Shown: one piece after another, positions 44,353 through 53,770 of the stretch | Position numbering within the stretch: position 1 is the stretch's first letter | How the letters are laid out: every line of letters begins with the position of its first letter | Source: Nostoc spongiaeforme FACHB-130 | GTDB taxonomy: Bacteria; Cyanobacteriota; Cyanobacteriia; Cyanobacteriales; Nostocaceae | Assembly (NCBI RefSeq): GCF_014698475.1 | Contig: NZ_JACJTB010000005.1 | Location: 175,953-239,952 of the forward strand | Direction: 5' to 3' | Length of the DNA stretch: 64,000 bases | Translations under genes and position numbers: made by a program | Notes under the pieces: model-generated | What the model was told of the DNA's origin: nothing | What the model saw: the letters and a program-made list of their open reading frames with translations, nothing else | Databases searched by the model: none

Positions 44353-45144
44353 ATGTGTCGTTTACTTGCCTATCTTGGTTCACCTGTATCTTTGGAACAT
44401 ATTCTGTATAAACCAGAACATTCTTTGATTGTCCAAAGTTATCAACCCCGCGAAATGAATTCTGGGGTAGTAAATGCAGATGGTTTTGGTATGGGTTGGT
44501 ATCATACTCACAAAGATACTGCTCCCTACATCTACAAAAATACATTGCCGATTTGGAATGATATTAACTTACCCCATCTGAGCCGTTACGTAGAATCAAG
44601 TTGTGTATTAGGTTATGTCCGCAGTGCCACAATCGGACAAGCTTTAGATTTTGCCAATTGTCAGCCATTTAATCACGAAAATTGGCTATTTCTGCATAAC
44701 GGATTCATTGAAAATTTTCGGCAAACATTACACCGCAGAATTCGTAGCACTTTAGCACCAGAATTTTACGACAAAATTTATGGCAGTACAGATTCTGAAC
44801 ATTTATTTGCATTGTTACTTTCTCAGCGTCAAATTAACAAACATCGTCCGCCAGAATATGCGTTACGCACTACTTTGTTAGGTATTGCTGAACTAGCGAA
44901 ACGTCATCAAATCAAGGTTTTAGCTAACATTATTTTCAGTGATGGTAAACGTTTGATAGCTTCGCGTTTTGCTATTGGTGCAGCAAATCCGTCTTTGTAT
45001 TGGATACGAGATGAGCTGAATTTCCCGAACTCAGTAATTATTGCTTCGGAACCTTTATTTCCTGGTAATTGGAATCCTTGCCCAGAGAATAGCATCATCA
45101 GTGTGGGAGAAGACTGTGATATCAAAATTGAGCAAATCTACTAG
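44353..45144 (+). CDS. egtC: EgtC, gamma-glutamyl hercynylcysteine sulfoxide hydrolase
   Basis: 263 residues, class II glutamine amidotransferase (Ntn hydrolase) fold. The ATG at 44353 is chosen because it puts Cys at position 2 (MCRLLAYLG), the catalytic nucleophile freed by removal of Met; the frame's TTG at 44332 would bury it. Other motifs: NADGFGMGWYH, GYVRSATIGQALDFANCQPF and WLFLHNGFIENF. EgtC removes glutamate from the EgtB product in ergothioneine synthesis. It overlaps egtB by 29 bases, and egtD follows, so the function is well supported by context. Confidence 0.9.
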   Translation: MCRLLAYLGSPVSLEHILYKPEHSLIVQSYQPREMNSGVVNADGFGMGWYHTHKDTAPYIYKNTLPIWNDINLPHLSRYVESSCVLGYVRSATIGQALDFANCQPFNHENWLFLHNGFIENFRQTLHRRIRSTLAPEFYDKIYGSTDSEHLFALLLSQRQINKHRPPEYALRTTLLGIAELAKRHQIKVLANIIFSDGKRLIASRFAIGAANPSLYWIRDELNFPNSVIIASEPLFPGNWNPCPENSIISVGEDCDIKIEQIY

Positions 45145-46396
45145 CACCAAAGAATTTATTTATTATGCTTTAAATGATTGTCGAAAAAGAACTTTAAAGC
45201 TGCTGGATGAGCTAGATGATATTACATTTTGCAATCAGTATCATCCTGATTTTAGTCCTATTGGCTGGCACTTGGGACATATTGCTTACACTGAGTCTTT
45301 ATGGTTGCTAGAACATAGTGCCAGTTTAAGGTGTTTATTTCCGCAATATCGTAAGCTGTTTGCGGCTGATGGTTTACCCAAGTCAGAACGTGTCAAATTA
45401 CCAAACTTAGCCGAAATCCGTTATTACTTGCAGACAGTCCGCGAGAAAGTGCTGCAATATCTGGAAGTAGTTGATATTGAACCCCAAGAACGTCTGTGGC
45501 GATTTTTAATTCAGCACGAAAGTCAACACTGTGAAATTCTCAGCTATGTGTTGGAACTGTCGAAAATCAGAAAGGGTGTAGAGGAAAAATCCTTCTCTCC
45601 CCTGCTCCCTGCCCCCTGCCCCGTTTCCTCTTCCTACTCAGCACTTAACACTCAGATGGTGATGATTCCGGCTGGGGAATTTGAGATGGGAAACAATTCT
45701 CTAGATGCGTTGGATAATGAAAGTCTTTGTCATCGCGTATATCTGGATACTTATTGGATTGACCGTTACCCCGTGACTTGCAGGCAGTATCAGCAATTTA
45801 TGGCGGCGGGAGGCTATGAAAATCCTGAGTGGTGGTCAGAGGCTGGGTGGCAATGGCTACAAACAGAACAGGTAACACAACCGCTTTATTGGCAGAGCGA
45901 TCGCAGTTATGATGATCATCCAGTCTGCGGTGTCAGTTGGTACGAAGCTGAAGCATATTCGCGGTTTGTTGGCAAGCGTTTACCCACAGAAGCCGAATGG
46001 GAAAAAGCCGCTAGTTGGGATGCTCAAGCTCAACGCCGACGCACCTATCCTTGGGGTGAAGAAATGCCCTCACAAAAATATTGTAATTGCGATCGCCTCA
46101 TTGGTCAGACAACACCAGTAAGTAATTACCCTAAAGGCCAAAGTCCCTACGGCTTGTTAGATACCCTCGGCAACGTTTGGGAATGGACAGCTTCTTGGTT
46201 TACCCCATACCAAGGTTTCCAAAGTTACCCTTATGTGGGTTACTCTCAAGTTTATTTTGATAACAAACACCGTGTATTAAAAGGCGGTAGTTGGGCAACT
46301 CGTCCCTGGGTAGCACGTTGTAGTTTTCGTAACTGGTACTATCCGTATGTACGCCAAGTTTTTACCGGTTTTCGTTGTGCTACAAGTGTTAATTAA
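45116..46396 (+). CDS. egtB: EgtB, iron-dependent sulfoxide synthase, with repeat-derived linker
   Basis: About 426 residues from a GTG at 45116, with GGGAG about eight bases upstream inside egtC; a TTG at 45128 is an alternative. The N-terminal DinB-like domain holds the iron ligands in GWHLGHIAYTE and HESQH. The C-terminal formylglycine-generating-enzyme (FGE-sulfatase) domain begins MVMIPAGEFEMGN and includes YPVTCRQYQQFMAAGGY, GVSWYEAEAYSRFVGKRLPTEAEWEKAA and LKGGSWATRP. EgtB couples hercynine with a cysteine donor using O2. Between the domains, about 45570-45655 is a low-complexity CCCTGCC/CTCAGCA repeat read in frame (FSPLLPAPCPVSSSYSALNT). Confidence 0.9.
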   Translation: MISKLSKSTSTKEFIYYALNDCRKRTLKLLDELDDITFCNQYHPDFSPIGWHLGHIAYTESLWLLEHSASLRCLFPQYRKLFAADGLPKSERVKLPNLAEIRYYLQTVREKVLQYLEVVDIEPQERLWRFLIQHESQHCEILSYVLELSKIRKGVEEKSFSPLLPAPCPVSSSYSALNTQMVMIPAGEFEMGNNSLDALDNESLCHRVYLDTYWIDRYPVTCRQYQQFMAAGGYENPEWWSEAGWQWLQTEQVTQPLYWQSDRSYDDHPVCGVSWYEAEAYSRFVGKRLPTEAEWEKAASWDAQAQRRRTYPWGEEMPSQKYCNCDRLIGQTTPVSNYPKGQSPYGLLDTLGNVWEWTASWFTPYQGFQSYPYVGYSQVYFDNKHRVLKGGSWATRPWVARCSFRNWYYPYVRQVFTGFRCATSVN

Positions 46397-46558
46397 CGAA
46401 AATTTATGGCTTTTTTAGTGGTAAATACGCAAGTTTAGTGTTAAACCTTGATTTATCTAGCTTAAGCGTGAGGTTAGCAGCTGTGGCTGTGTGTTTCACT
46501 AGCTAGAGGAAAGCTTGGGTTGCCAAGCAATCTACTACTGCAACTCTACGGAGGTTAA

Positions 46559-47596
46559 ATGACAATATCTCAAGCTGTCAACAGCAAAGTTACTTCTCTC
46601 AACAACCTAGAAGAACGTTTGCAAATACAGCGTTTGGTAGAAGCCACAAAAGTAGTCACATCAACAGCAGGACGTGATGTAGTCAAAGGATTAACACACA
46701 ACCCCAAATATTTACCCCCATACTATTTTTATGATGACCAAGGCTCTGACTTATTTGAACAAATCTGTGACTTGCCGGAGTATTACCTAACTCGCACAGA
46801 AACGGCAATTTTACAACAGTATGCAGGTGAAATTGCTCAAATCACAGGTGCTTGCGAATTAGTGGAACTGGGTAGTGGGAGTTCGACAAAAACCCGAATT
46901 TTGCTGGATGCTTATCAAAAGTTAGGGTATCTTCAGTGCTATTTGCCAATAGATGTGAGTGCGGGAATGTTGGAAAATAGCGCGAGAAAGTTACTCCAAG
47001 AATATCCCTCACTGCAAGTTCATGCACTAGCGGGAACTTATGAAATGGCTTTAGCACAACTCCCACTAAAACAGTCTCCAAGTAGGATGATTGGTTTTAT
47101 TGGTAGTTCCTTGGGAAATATGGCTACCCAAGAGTGTGAGGCTTTCTTTTCGCAAATTACCAATGCACTGCAAGTAGGTGAATATTTCCTACTGGGAATC
47201 GATTTACAAAAACCAAAAGAAATTTTAGAACCAGCTTATAACGATCGCCAAGGTGTGACAGCAGCATTTAACATCAATATGCTGGAGCATTTAAATCGCA
47301 GATTTGAAGGCAATTTTGATACCACACAATTTGAACATTGGGCATTTTATAATGAAACCGCACATCAAATTGAAATGCACTTGCGGAGTATGCGATCGCA
47401 AACTGTGCAATTAAAATCTCTCAACCTCACCGTTAATTTTGCTCCAGGCGAAACCATCCTGACCGAAATCTCACGTAAATTTAACCTCAACACCATTAAA
47501 CAACAACTCCAAAGCCGTGGTTTAGTTCCGATTCAAACATGGACTGATACAAATCAATGGTTTGGTTTGTTGTTATGTCAGTTTCAATCTACTTGA
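46559..47596 (+). CDS. egtD: EgtD, L-histidine N-alpha-methyltransferase
   Basis: 345 residues. EgtD trimethylates histidine to hercynine, the first step of ergothioneine synthesis. The family start region KYLPPYYFYDDQGSDLFEQICDLPEYYLTRTE and the SAM-binding motif VELGSGSSTKTRILL near residue 100 are clear, followed by RMIGFIGSSLGNMATQE and the C-terminal FAPGETILTEISRKFN. It lies 162 bases after egtB with GGAGG before the ATG. With egtC and egtB it forms the core pathway; egtA and egtE are not in the window. Confidence 0.95.
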   Translation: MTISQAVNSKVTSLNNLEERLQIQRLVEATKVVTSTAGRDVVKGLTHNPKYLPPYYFYDDQGSDLFEQICDLPEYYLTRTETAILQQYAGEIAQITGACELVELGSGSSTKTRILLDAYQKLGYLQCYLPIDVSAGMLENSARKLLQEYPSLQVHALAGTYEMALAQLPLKQSPSRMIGFIGSSLGNMATQECEAFFSQITNALQVGEYFLLGIDLQKPKEILEPAYNDRQGVTAAFNINMLEHLNRRFEGNFDTTQFEHWAFYNETAHQIEMHLRSMRSQTVQLKSLNLTVNFAPGETILTEISRKFNLNTIKQQLQSRGLVPIQTWTDTNQWFGLLLCQFQST

Positions 47597-47761
47597 AGAA
47601 GAAGTTAGAAGTCAGAATCCAGGAGTCAGAATCAAATAAGTAGCTGTCTAGCCTGGCAACACATCTAAATATAGCAGTCGAAGTGTTAGGTAGGACATTT
47701 CAAAAGCACAAATGGCAGGTAGAGTAATAATATTTACCTCCTGCCTCAACCTTGTAGCGGT

Positions 47762-47848
47762 AAGTCAAAAGGCAAAAGTTAAAAGTCAAAGATCAAGAGT
47801 ACTTTTGACTTTTGGTTTTTTACTTTTGACTTTTCTGCCTTCTGCCTT
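47762..47848. repeat. Tandem-repeat hairpin between egtD and hisB
   Basis: AAAAGGCAAAAGTTAAAAGTCAAA is followed, after a short spacer, by complementary copies (ACTTTTGACTTTTGG, ACTTTTGACTTTTC, TGCCTTTT). The two arrays can pair into a long imperfect stem between convergent genes and may end both transcripts. Confidence 0.5.
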
Positions 47849-47850
47849 TT

Positions 47851-48498
47851 TTACAAAACACCTTTAGAACTAGGAATTGTCCCAGCGCGACGGGGATCAA
47901 CTTCCGTAGCCATTCGCATAGCTCTAGCAAAAGCCTTAAATGTTGCTTCAATTATGTGATGGGAATTAATACCATCTAATTGACGAATGTGTAAGGTCAT
48001 TTGGCTATGGTTCACCAATGCGACAAAAAATTCCCGAACTAGCTGAGTGTCATAAGTACCAACTCTTTGGGTGGGAATTTCTAAGCCATAACTGAGGTGA
48101 GGTCTTCCCGAAAAATCTAACGCCACCTGAATCAACGCTTCATCTAATGGTGCTAAAAAATTACCAAAGCGGACTATCCCTTTTCTATCACCCAAAGCTT
48201 GATGCAAAGCTTGACCTAACGTAATACCAACATCTTCATTAGTGTGATGATCATCAATTTCCCAATCTCCTTTGGCTTGGACATCTAAATCAATCAAGCC
48301 GTGAGAGGAAATTTGATGCAACATGTGGTCTAAAAATGGAATACCAGTCGCCGCATGACATTTTCCTGTCCCATCTAAATTGACAGTTACTTGCACATCA
48401 GTTTCACCAGTCACACGGTGAACCGAAGCAATACGCGCCGTGGTTAAGTTAACTTGGTGCAGAATTGAGTCTTTGTGAGAAGTATCGCTGATTTGCAT
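47851..48498 (-). CDS. hisB: Imidazoleglycerol-phosphate dehydratase HisB
   Basis: 215 residues. It dehydrates imidazole glycerol phosphate in histidine synthesis. The manganese-binding His/Glu clusters are present: [16 protein letters not shown] and [16 protein letters not shown] in the first half, and [15 protein letters not shown] with [20 protein letters not shown] in the second. The monofunctional length is normal for cyanobacteria. It is 187 bases downstream of fabI on the same strand, across a G-rich tandem repeat. Confidence 0.97.
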   Translation of the reverse strand: MQISDTSHKDSILHQVNLTTARIASVHRVTGETDVQVTVNLDGTGKCHAATGIPFLDHMLHQISSHGLIDLDVQAKGDWEIDDHHTNEDVGITLGQALHQALGDRKGIVRFGNFLAPLDEALIQVALDFSGRPHLSYGLEIPTQRVGTYDTQLVREFFVALVNHSQMTLHIRQLDGINSHHIIEATFKAFARAMRMATEVDPRRAGTIPSSKGVL

Positions 48499-48685
48499 AG
48501 TTAATTGAGGGAGTTGGGAGTTGGGAGTGGGGAGTTGGGAATAAACCTGGATTTCTCACAAGAGAGAAATCCAGGGGGGTGGGAGGTGTGGGAGGTGTGG
48601 GAGGATGGTGAAGAAATCTTTCCCCCCACACTCCCCTCTCTCCCCACACTCCCCACACTCCCCACTCACTACTCCCCAAATCTTA
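48499..48685. repeat. G-rich and C-rich tandem repeats between fabI and hisB
   Basis: Tandem units GGGAGTT (about 48510-48540), GTGGGAG (about 48578-48606) and CTCCCCACA (about 48630-48665) in one 187-base spacer. The G-rich and C-rich arrays are partly complementary and could pair. The track of closely spaced G-triplets could also form a quadruplex on the plus strand. Confidence 0.65.
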
Positions 48686-49462
48686 TTACATTCCCATAAT
48701 TTCATATCCTGCATCCACGTACAGCACTTGCCCAGTAATACCACTGGCTAAGTCACTGCACAAAAAAGCCGCAGTATTGCCCACTTCTTGTTGAGTTACT
48801 GTACGTCGCAAAGGGGCTACTTCTTCTACATGGTGAATCATATCTAAAATTCCCCCAACAGCCGAAGAAGCCAAAGTCCGAATTGGCCCAGCCGAAATGG
48901 CATTAACCCGAATATTTTCCGGGCCGAGTTCTGCTGCAAGATAACGCACACTCGCTTCTAAACCTGCTTTGGCAACTCCCATCACATTGTAGTTAGGCAC
49001 AGCTCGTACACCACCCAAATATGTCAAGGTGACAATGCTACCGCCTTCGGTCATTAAAGGTTTCGCCGCGCCACTTAACTGTACTAGTGAATAGGTACTA
49101 ATTTCTAAAGCTGTATTGAAACCCGAACGGGAGGTTTGGCTAAAGCCTCCAGTCAAATCATCTTTATTTGCAAAAGCTAAACAGTGGATAAGGATATCTA
49201 ACCTACCCCACTTTTCTCGCACCGCTTCAAAGGTAGAGTGAATCTGTTCGTCGTTTTGAACATTACAGGGAACAAATAAGCTGGGATTTAGAGGTTCTAC
49301 CAATTCCGCAACTTTTTTCTCCATCTTGCCACGCTCATCGGGGAGGTAAGTAATACCTAAGTTCGCTCCGGCGGCGTGCAGTTGTTGGGCGATGCCCCAA
49401 GCGATGGAGCGATTATTGGCAATACCTGTAACGAGGGCGTTTTTTCCAGTCAGATTCAGCAT
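48686..49462 (-). CDS. fabI: Enoyl-[acyl-carrier-protein] reductase FabI
   Basis: 258 residues from the ATG at 49462 (MLNLTGKNALVTGIANNRSIAWGIAQ); the frame opens eight codons earlier. FabI reduces enoyl-ACP with NAD(P)H in fatty-acid elongation. The divergent SDR cofactor loop GIANNRSIAWG, the block CLAFANKDDLTGGFSQTSRSGF and the Tyr-x6-Tyr/Lys-type active site in LGGVRAVPNYNVMGVAKAGLE are intact. As I recall the gene is beside ntcA in Anabaena 7120 also. Confidence 0.95.
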   Translation of the reverse strand: MLNLTGKNALVTGIANNRSIAWGIAQQLHAAGANLGITYLPDERGKMEKKVAELVEPLNPSLFVPCNVQNDEQIHSTFEAVREKWGRLDILIHCLAFANKDDLTGGFSQTSRSGFNTALEISTYSLVQLSGAAKPLMTEGGSIVTLTYLGGVRAVPNYNVMGVAKAGLEASVRYLAAELGPENIRVNAISAGPIRTLASSAVGGILDMIHHVEEVAPLRRTVTQQEVGNTAAFLCSDLASGITGQVLYVDAGYEIMGM

Positions 49463-50205
49463 AGAAATTATTAACAGGATCAATCATGATAAAAAATGTC
49501 TGAGCAGTATCAACTATTTTTGATTCCCCTAAGCAGAGTGCAGCATTCTGTCTGGCAACACAATGGCTATTTTTGACTGCTGTGTAGCTGTGTTCACTTT
49601 TCTTTTTCAGAGGTAATTACAGCCAGAAGTCTAAATTTTTTAGGGGGATTGAGGATACTTCAACTGCTGAGTGTATCACCTGGGACTTTTTCAGACATCC
49701 TCTTAGGAGGATACTAGAAACTGAGGCCTGTTTTTCTTGATTTATCAAAATCATGTTTTACAGGCCAGAATCAAGAAACCAGAAGCCCGAATTGAGCCTT
49801 AAATTCTGTGAGGCTAGTGGATGAATAAACAAACAACACAGCAAATTAAGTGGTGAGTGTTTTTCTCCATTGACTAATTTTGCGTCTTAAATTCTGCTGT
49901 CTGAATTTTTCTTTAATTCAATTGGTGTGTTTGCTGCATAAAAATTGTCTGCTCTTCCTGAAGATATTCTCAAGATACAATGAATTTTTTGGCAAAAAAC
50001 CTGATGAATAGGAGTTTGTAAGTACTTATAACAACTACTAGCTAAAAAGGTGAAAAATTATGTATCATTATGAACAAATAAGTCTGAAGTTTGGCTTTTG
50101 AGTATAGGAAAGTACAGAAAGGTTGACGGTGATTTATTGATTTTTCAGGTGTATTCTTAGGTAATCAGTTTATTTGTTTTTCCGGCATTGGGTAGGGGAA
50201 GGGAG
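49463..50205. other. 743-base region between fabI and ntcA
   Basis: Divergent promoter region. It contains small hairpins (ATCCTC-TTAG-GAGGAT near 49698-49713; GGCCTGT...ACAGGCC near 49726-49766), a near-NtcA box GTAAGTACTTATAA near 50018 and a perfect NtcA box at 50102-50115. No ORF of note was found. Confidence 0.6.
50102..50115 (+). promoter_or_regulatory. NtcA box upstream of ntcA (autoregulation)
   Basis: GTATAGGAAAGTAC is a perfect GTA-N8-TAC match ending 90 bases before the ntcA ATG. NtcA is known to control its own gene in Anabaena. No clean TAN3T sits 22-23 bases downstream; TATTGA starts at 19 bases, so the exact promoter is uncertain. Confidence 0.6.
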
Positions 50206-50877
50206 ATGATCGTGACACAAGATAAAGCCCTAGCAAATGTTTTTCGTCAGATGGCAACTGGGGCGTTTCCACCTGTTGTGGAGACGTTTGAACGAAACAA
50301 AACGATCTTTTTTCCGGGCGATCCTGCTGAACGAGTTTATTTTCTTCTTAAGGGTGCTGTAAAACTTTCCAGGGTATACGAAGCAGGAGAAGAAATAACG
50401 GTAGCACTGTTACGGGAAAATAGTGTTTTTGGTGTTTTGTCTTTGCTGACTGGAAATAAGTCAGATCGGTTTTACCATGCTGTTGCATTTACACCTGTAG
50501 AATTGCTATCAGCACCAATCGAACAAGTAGAGCAAGCACTCAAGGAAAATCCAGAATTGTCTATGTTAATGCTGCGGGGTCTATCTTCGCGGATTTTACA
50601 GACAGAGATGATGATTGAAACCCTCGCTCACCGAGATATGGGTTCTAGATTGGTGAGTTTTTTATTAATTCTTTGTCGTGATTTTGGTGTTCCTTGTGCG
50701 GATGGAATCACAATTGATCTGAAGCTATCTCATCAAGCGATCGCAGAAGCAATTGGTTCGACTCGCGTCACAGTCACTAGGTTGCTTGGTGATTTACGCG
50801 AAAAGAAAATGATTTCTATTCATAAAAAGAAGATTACTGTGCATAAACCTGTTAGCTTAAGTAGGCAGTTCACTTAA
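50206..50877 (+). CDS. ntcA: NtcA, global nitrogen regulator
   Basis: 223 residues from the ATG at 50206 with GGGAAGGGAG just before it; the sequence from [16 protein letters not shown] to the end agrees with remembered Anabaena NtcA almost throughout. It is a CRP-family dimer: an effector domain (residues 20-130) that binds 2-oxoglutarate, the long dimer helix ([30 protein letters not shown]) and a helix-turn-helix near 170-195 ([23 protein letters not shown]). NtcA binds GTA-N8-TAC and controls nitrogen assimilation and heterocyst differentiation. A predicted target, the devB promoter, lies 36 kb away in this window. Confidence 0.98.
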   Translation: MIVTQDKALANVFRQMATGAFPPVVETFERNKTIFFPGDPAERVYFLLKGAVKLSRVYEAGEEITVALLRENSVFGVLSLLTGNKSDRFYHAVAFTPVELLSAPIEQVEQALKENPELSMLMLRGLSSRILQTEMMIETLAHRDMGSRLVSFLLILCRDFGVPCADGITIDLKLSHQAIAEAIGSTRVTVTRLLGDLREKKMISIHKKKITVHKPVSLSRQFT

Positions 50878-51130
50878 AAAAGCAGTCAGAAGTCAGGAGT
50901 CAGAATCAAACCGTGATTCATTCTGCATTTCGACTTTCTGACTCTGACATTGTTGGTTATTCAAAGCATTGGAGGTAATGAAGTTGGCAAGTATGGTGTT
51001 TTTGCAGATAATACCCATAGCTGGAGGCAAATCATAAATTGATAAATCTTCGCTATTGCCAATTTCCAATCCTCCACAGACAATGGTCGAAAGTAGTAGG
51101 CTGTATCTGGAACCATTTCGGTAGCTGAAG

Positions 51131-52621
51131 ATGACCACCGGGTACATCCTCATTGCAGCAATTTTAATTTTGGGAGGCGTAATAGCCACTGTGGGCGATC
51201 GCATTGGCACACGGGTTGGCAAAGCTCGCCTCTCACTCTTTAAGCTTCGTCCCAAAAATACGGCAGTGGTGGTGACGATTTTTACTGGTGGCTTGATTTC
51301 TGCATCAACTTTGGGCATTTTGTTTGCTGCGGATGAGGGCTTGCGTAAGGGAGTCTTTGAATTAGAAGATATTCAAAAAGACTTGCGAAACAAGCGGGAA
51401 CAACTCAAAACCGCAGAAGCCCAAAAAAGCCAAGTCGAAACAGAATTAAGTCAAGCCAGAAAAGAACAAACCCAAGCGCAACAAGACTTACAAAGAATTA
51501 ATAAATCTTTGCAAGCGGCCAATGCAAAACAACGGGAAACCCAAGCAAAACTTAACCAAACCCTAAGCCGCCAAGCAAAGATCCAAGGGCAATTACAAAG
51601 CACTCAAGGGCGTTTGAATCAAGTTGCAACTCAATATCAGCAAGCACGATCAGAATTAGAAAACGTTTATAACCAAAGAAAAGCCTTACAAGTAGCGGTA
51701 GGACAATTAAAGGCAGAACAACAAAGATTGTACGCAGAGGCGAAAAAGGCGATTGATGAAGCGAAAACAGCCATTTCCAAACGAGATCAGGAACTCGCCA
51801 ACCGACAAGAAATTATTGAACAGCGCGATCGCAAAATCGCCCAATTAGATAAACTCATTCAAAATCGCAATTTAGAAATTACTGCCAGAGAACAGGTAAT
51901 TGCCACCAGAGAAGCTCGCCTCAAAGAATTAGAAAGACAACAGGATTATTTAGAACAAGAAGTAGCCAGACTCGAAAAATATTATCAGTCTTATCAAGAC
52001 TTGCGTTTAGGCAAATTGGCGTTGGTGCGTGGTCAAATTTTGGCCGGTGCCGTAATTCAAGTTAGTCAAGCCTCGGCGGCGCGTCAGGCGGTGTTGCAAC
52101 TTTTAGGCGATGCTAACCAAAATGCCATCTTTCAATTAACTGAGCCGAGTGCAACACCAGAAAAAACCCAAATATTGCGCGTCACTCCCGAACGAGTTGA
52201 GCAGTTGATTAGACAAATCAGCGATGGTAGGGAATATGTCGTGCGAATTTTCTCCGCAGGTAATTACGTCCGGGGCGAAAAACAGATAGAATTTTTTGCA
52301 GATGCGGCACGCAATATCTTAGTCTTTACGGGAGGAGAGGTTTTGGCAAGCACCAGTGCTGATCCCAAAACCATGACATCTTATCAATTACGGCAAAGAT
52401 TAGATTTGTTGATTTCTGCTTCCCAATTTCGTGCCAGAAATGCCGGTATTGTAGAAGGTGTGCAAGTAGATGGCACATTTTTGCGCTTTATTAACCAGCT
52501 AAGACAATACGATCAGCCTTTAGATATTAAAGCGATCGCCGCCGAAGATACATACACAGCCGGGCCTCTGCGCGTGAAATTATTAGCTGTCCAAAACGGT
52601 AAAGTGATTTTTAGTACTTAA
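51131..52621 (+). CDS. DUF3084 coiled-coil membrane protein
   Basis: 496 residues. Two N-terminal membrane segments (MTTGYILIAAILILGGVIATVGDRIGTRV and VVVTIFTGGLISASTLGILFA) are joined by the conserved GKARLSLFKLRPKNTA motif of DUF3084. A very long coiled coil spans about residues 75-290, followed by a globular domain of about 200 residues (LRLGKLALVRGQILAGAVIQ ... PLRVKLLAVQNGKVIFS). The gene follows ntcA in Anabaena 7120 too, as I recall. Function is not established; the layout suggests a membrane-anchored structural or division-related protein. Confidence 0.88.
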   Translation: MTTGYILIAAILILGGVIATVGDRIGTRVGKARLSLFKLRPKNTAVVVTIFTGGLISASTLGILFAADEGLRKGVFELEDIQKDLRNKREQLKTAEAQKSQVETELSQARKEQTQAQQDLQRINKSLQAANAKQRETQAKLNQTLSRQAKIQGQLQSTQGRLNQVATQYQQARSELENVYNQRKALQVAVGQLKAEQQRLYAEAKKAIDEAKTAISKRDQELANRQEIIEQRDRKIAQLDKLIQNRNLEITAREQVIATREARLKELERQQDYLEQEVARLEKYYQSYQDLRLGKLALVRGQILAGAVIQVSQASAARQAVLQLLGDANQNAIFQLTEPSATPEKTQILRVTPERVEQLIRQISDGREYVVRIFSAGNYVRGEKQIEFFADAARNILVFTGGEVLASTSADPKTMTSYQLRQRLDLLISASQFRARNAGIVEGVQVDGTFLRFINQLRQYDQPLDIKAIAAEDTYTAGPLRVKLLAVQNGKVIFST

Positions 52622-52718
52622 ATTAGGGGCTAGAGGTTAGAGTCTAGGGGCTAGGGTTGACAGCAGAAGTCAGAATGAAAATAGTTCAGTTAAGGTTAAA
52701 AATTAAAGCTGATTGAAT

Positions 52719-53171
52719 ATGAATTTAAATGAATTCTCACCCAATCAACCAGTGATTCTTGGCTTTGACCCTGGTAAAGATAAGTGTGGTTTAGCTGTGA
52801 TGGGATTAGACAGACAGCTACATTATCATCAAGTTGTACCTGCATCAGCAGCGATCGCTAGTATAGAAACACTCAGACAACAATACCCTGTTTCTTTACT
52901 TGTGATGGGTAATCAAACCACAGCCAAGCAGTGGAAACAAAAATTACAACAAGAATTGTTACAAACATTAAATATCATGTTAGTAGATGAGCGATATTCT
53001 ACTTTAGAAGCACGCGATCGCTATTGGCAGATGTATCCACCCCAAGGACTAACAAAACTCTTGCCAAAAGGAATGCGCCAGCCACCAAGACCAATAGATG
53101 ACATCGTGGCTATCTTATTAATTGAAAGATATTTAAATCGTCTGACAGAATCAACTGTTAATAGGCAATAG
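52719..53171 (+). CDS. YqgF/RuvX-like RNase H-fold nuclease
   Basis: 150 residues from the ATG at 52719; the frame's TTG six bases upstream is less likely. The start VILGFDPGKDKCGLAVMG supplies the first catalytic Asp, LLVMGNQTTAKQW the second region, and VDERYSTLEARDRYWQ with PRPIDDIVAILLIERYL the Glu and last Asp of the YqgF fold. Family members process the 5' end of pre-16S rRNA or resolve Holliday junctions. This cyanobacterial branch is distinct from standard RuvX. It is convergent with the DUF3146 gene. Confidence 0.85.
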   Translation: MNLNEFSPNQPVILGFDPGKDKCGLAVMGLDRQLHYHQVVPASAAIASIETLRQQYPVSLLVMGNQTTAKQWKQKLQQELLQTLNIMLVDERYSTLEARDRYWQMYPPQGLTKLLPKGMRQPPRPIDDIVAILLIERYLNRLTESTVNRQ

Positions 53172-53198
53172 TGAATCTCTCCCTTGTCCCTGGTTGCT

Positions 53199-53462
53199 TT
53201 ACAACTCGGCTCGGATAGTAAAAGCATAATCTCCTCCTGGTTCTAGCTGATAATCTTGTTTTTCTAAAAAGCGACCAAGAGGTTCTTTAATTAAAGCGCG
53301 ACCTTGAGAGGGTTTCACCGACAGTTCTCCACGGCGGAAATGCCATTGGAAATGCCATTCAAAATCTCCGGCGCTGACTTCGCCCTCAAGAAACCCATGT
53401 TGCCAGGATTGGCGTGTTATTTTAACATGGGCAGTAGTTTCTGGCAACCGTTTTGCACTCAC
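53199..53462 (-). CDS. DUF3146 family protein
   Basis: An 87-residue minus-strand gene, rich in aromatic residues (HGFLEGEVSAGDFEWHFQWHFRRGELSVKPSQGRALIKEPLGRFLEK), matching the cyanobacteria-specific DUF3146 family as I remember it. It lies 27 bases from the convergent YqgF-like gene. Function unknown. Confidence 0.8.
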   Translation of the reverse strand: MSAKRLPETTAHVKITRQSWQHGFLEGEVSAGDFEWHFQWHFRRGELSVKPSQGRALIKEPLGRFLEKQDYQLEPGGDYAFTIRAEL

Positions 53463-53770
53463 AATGCTTTAGATAAAATGTGGGATAAAAGCAAACAACG
53501 CAGTCTATTTCTTTTATTTACCAAACTTCGCCGCGATCGACAAACTAACAAAAGATAGCTTTAACACTTTTTGGAATAGCCAAATGGCTGACATTATAAA
53601 TAAACCTTGCCAACACTGGGGAGTAAGGGTCTCAAAAAATCAAAAAATTCATCACATTATGATGACTTGACTCATCCAAGAGTATAGTTATGGCGAATGT
53701 TACAAATAAAGACCATCAAACCACAAATTGATCAATGTATGCACTCAATCTAAGTTAAACAGTGATTGCT
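53463..53770. other. 308-base region between DUF3146 and Uma2 genes
   Basis: Divergent AT-rich spacer. The plus-strand frame through 53558 is the shadow of DUF3146 plus spacer. One TTGACT lies near 53668 with AT-rich DNA after it, but no reliable promoter could be assigned. Confidence 0.4.

Noticed and set aside
48505..48744. Overlapping ORFs in the fabI-hisB spacer
   Set aside because: Low-complexity translations of G- and C-rich tandem repeats.
50893..51318. 141-codon minus-strand ORF after ntcA
   Set aside because: Antisense to the conserved N-terminus of the DUF3084 gene; no family features.
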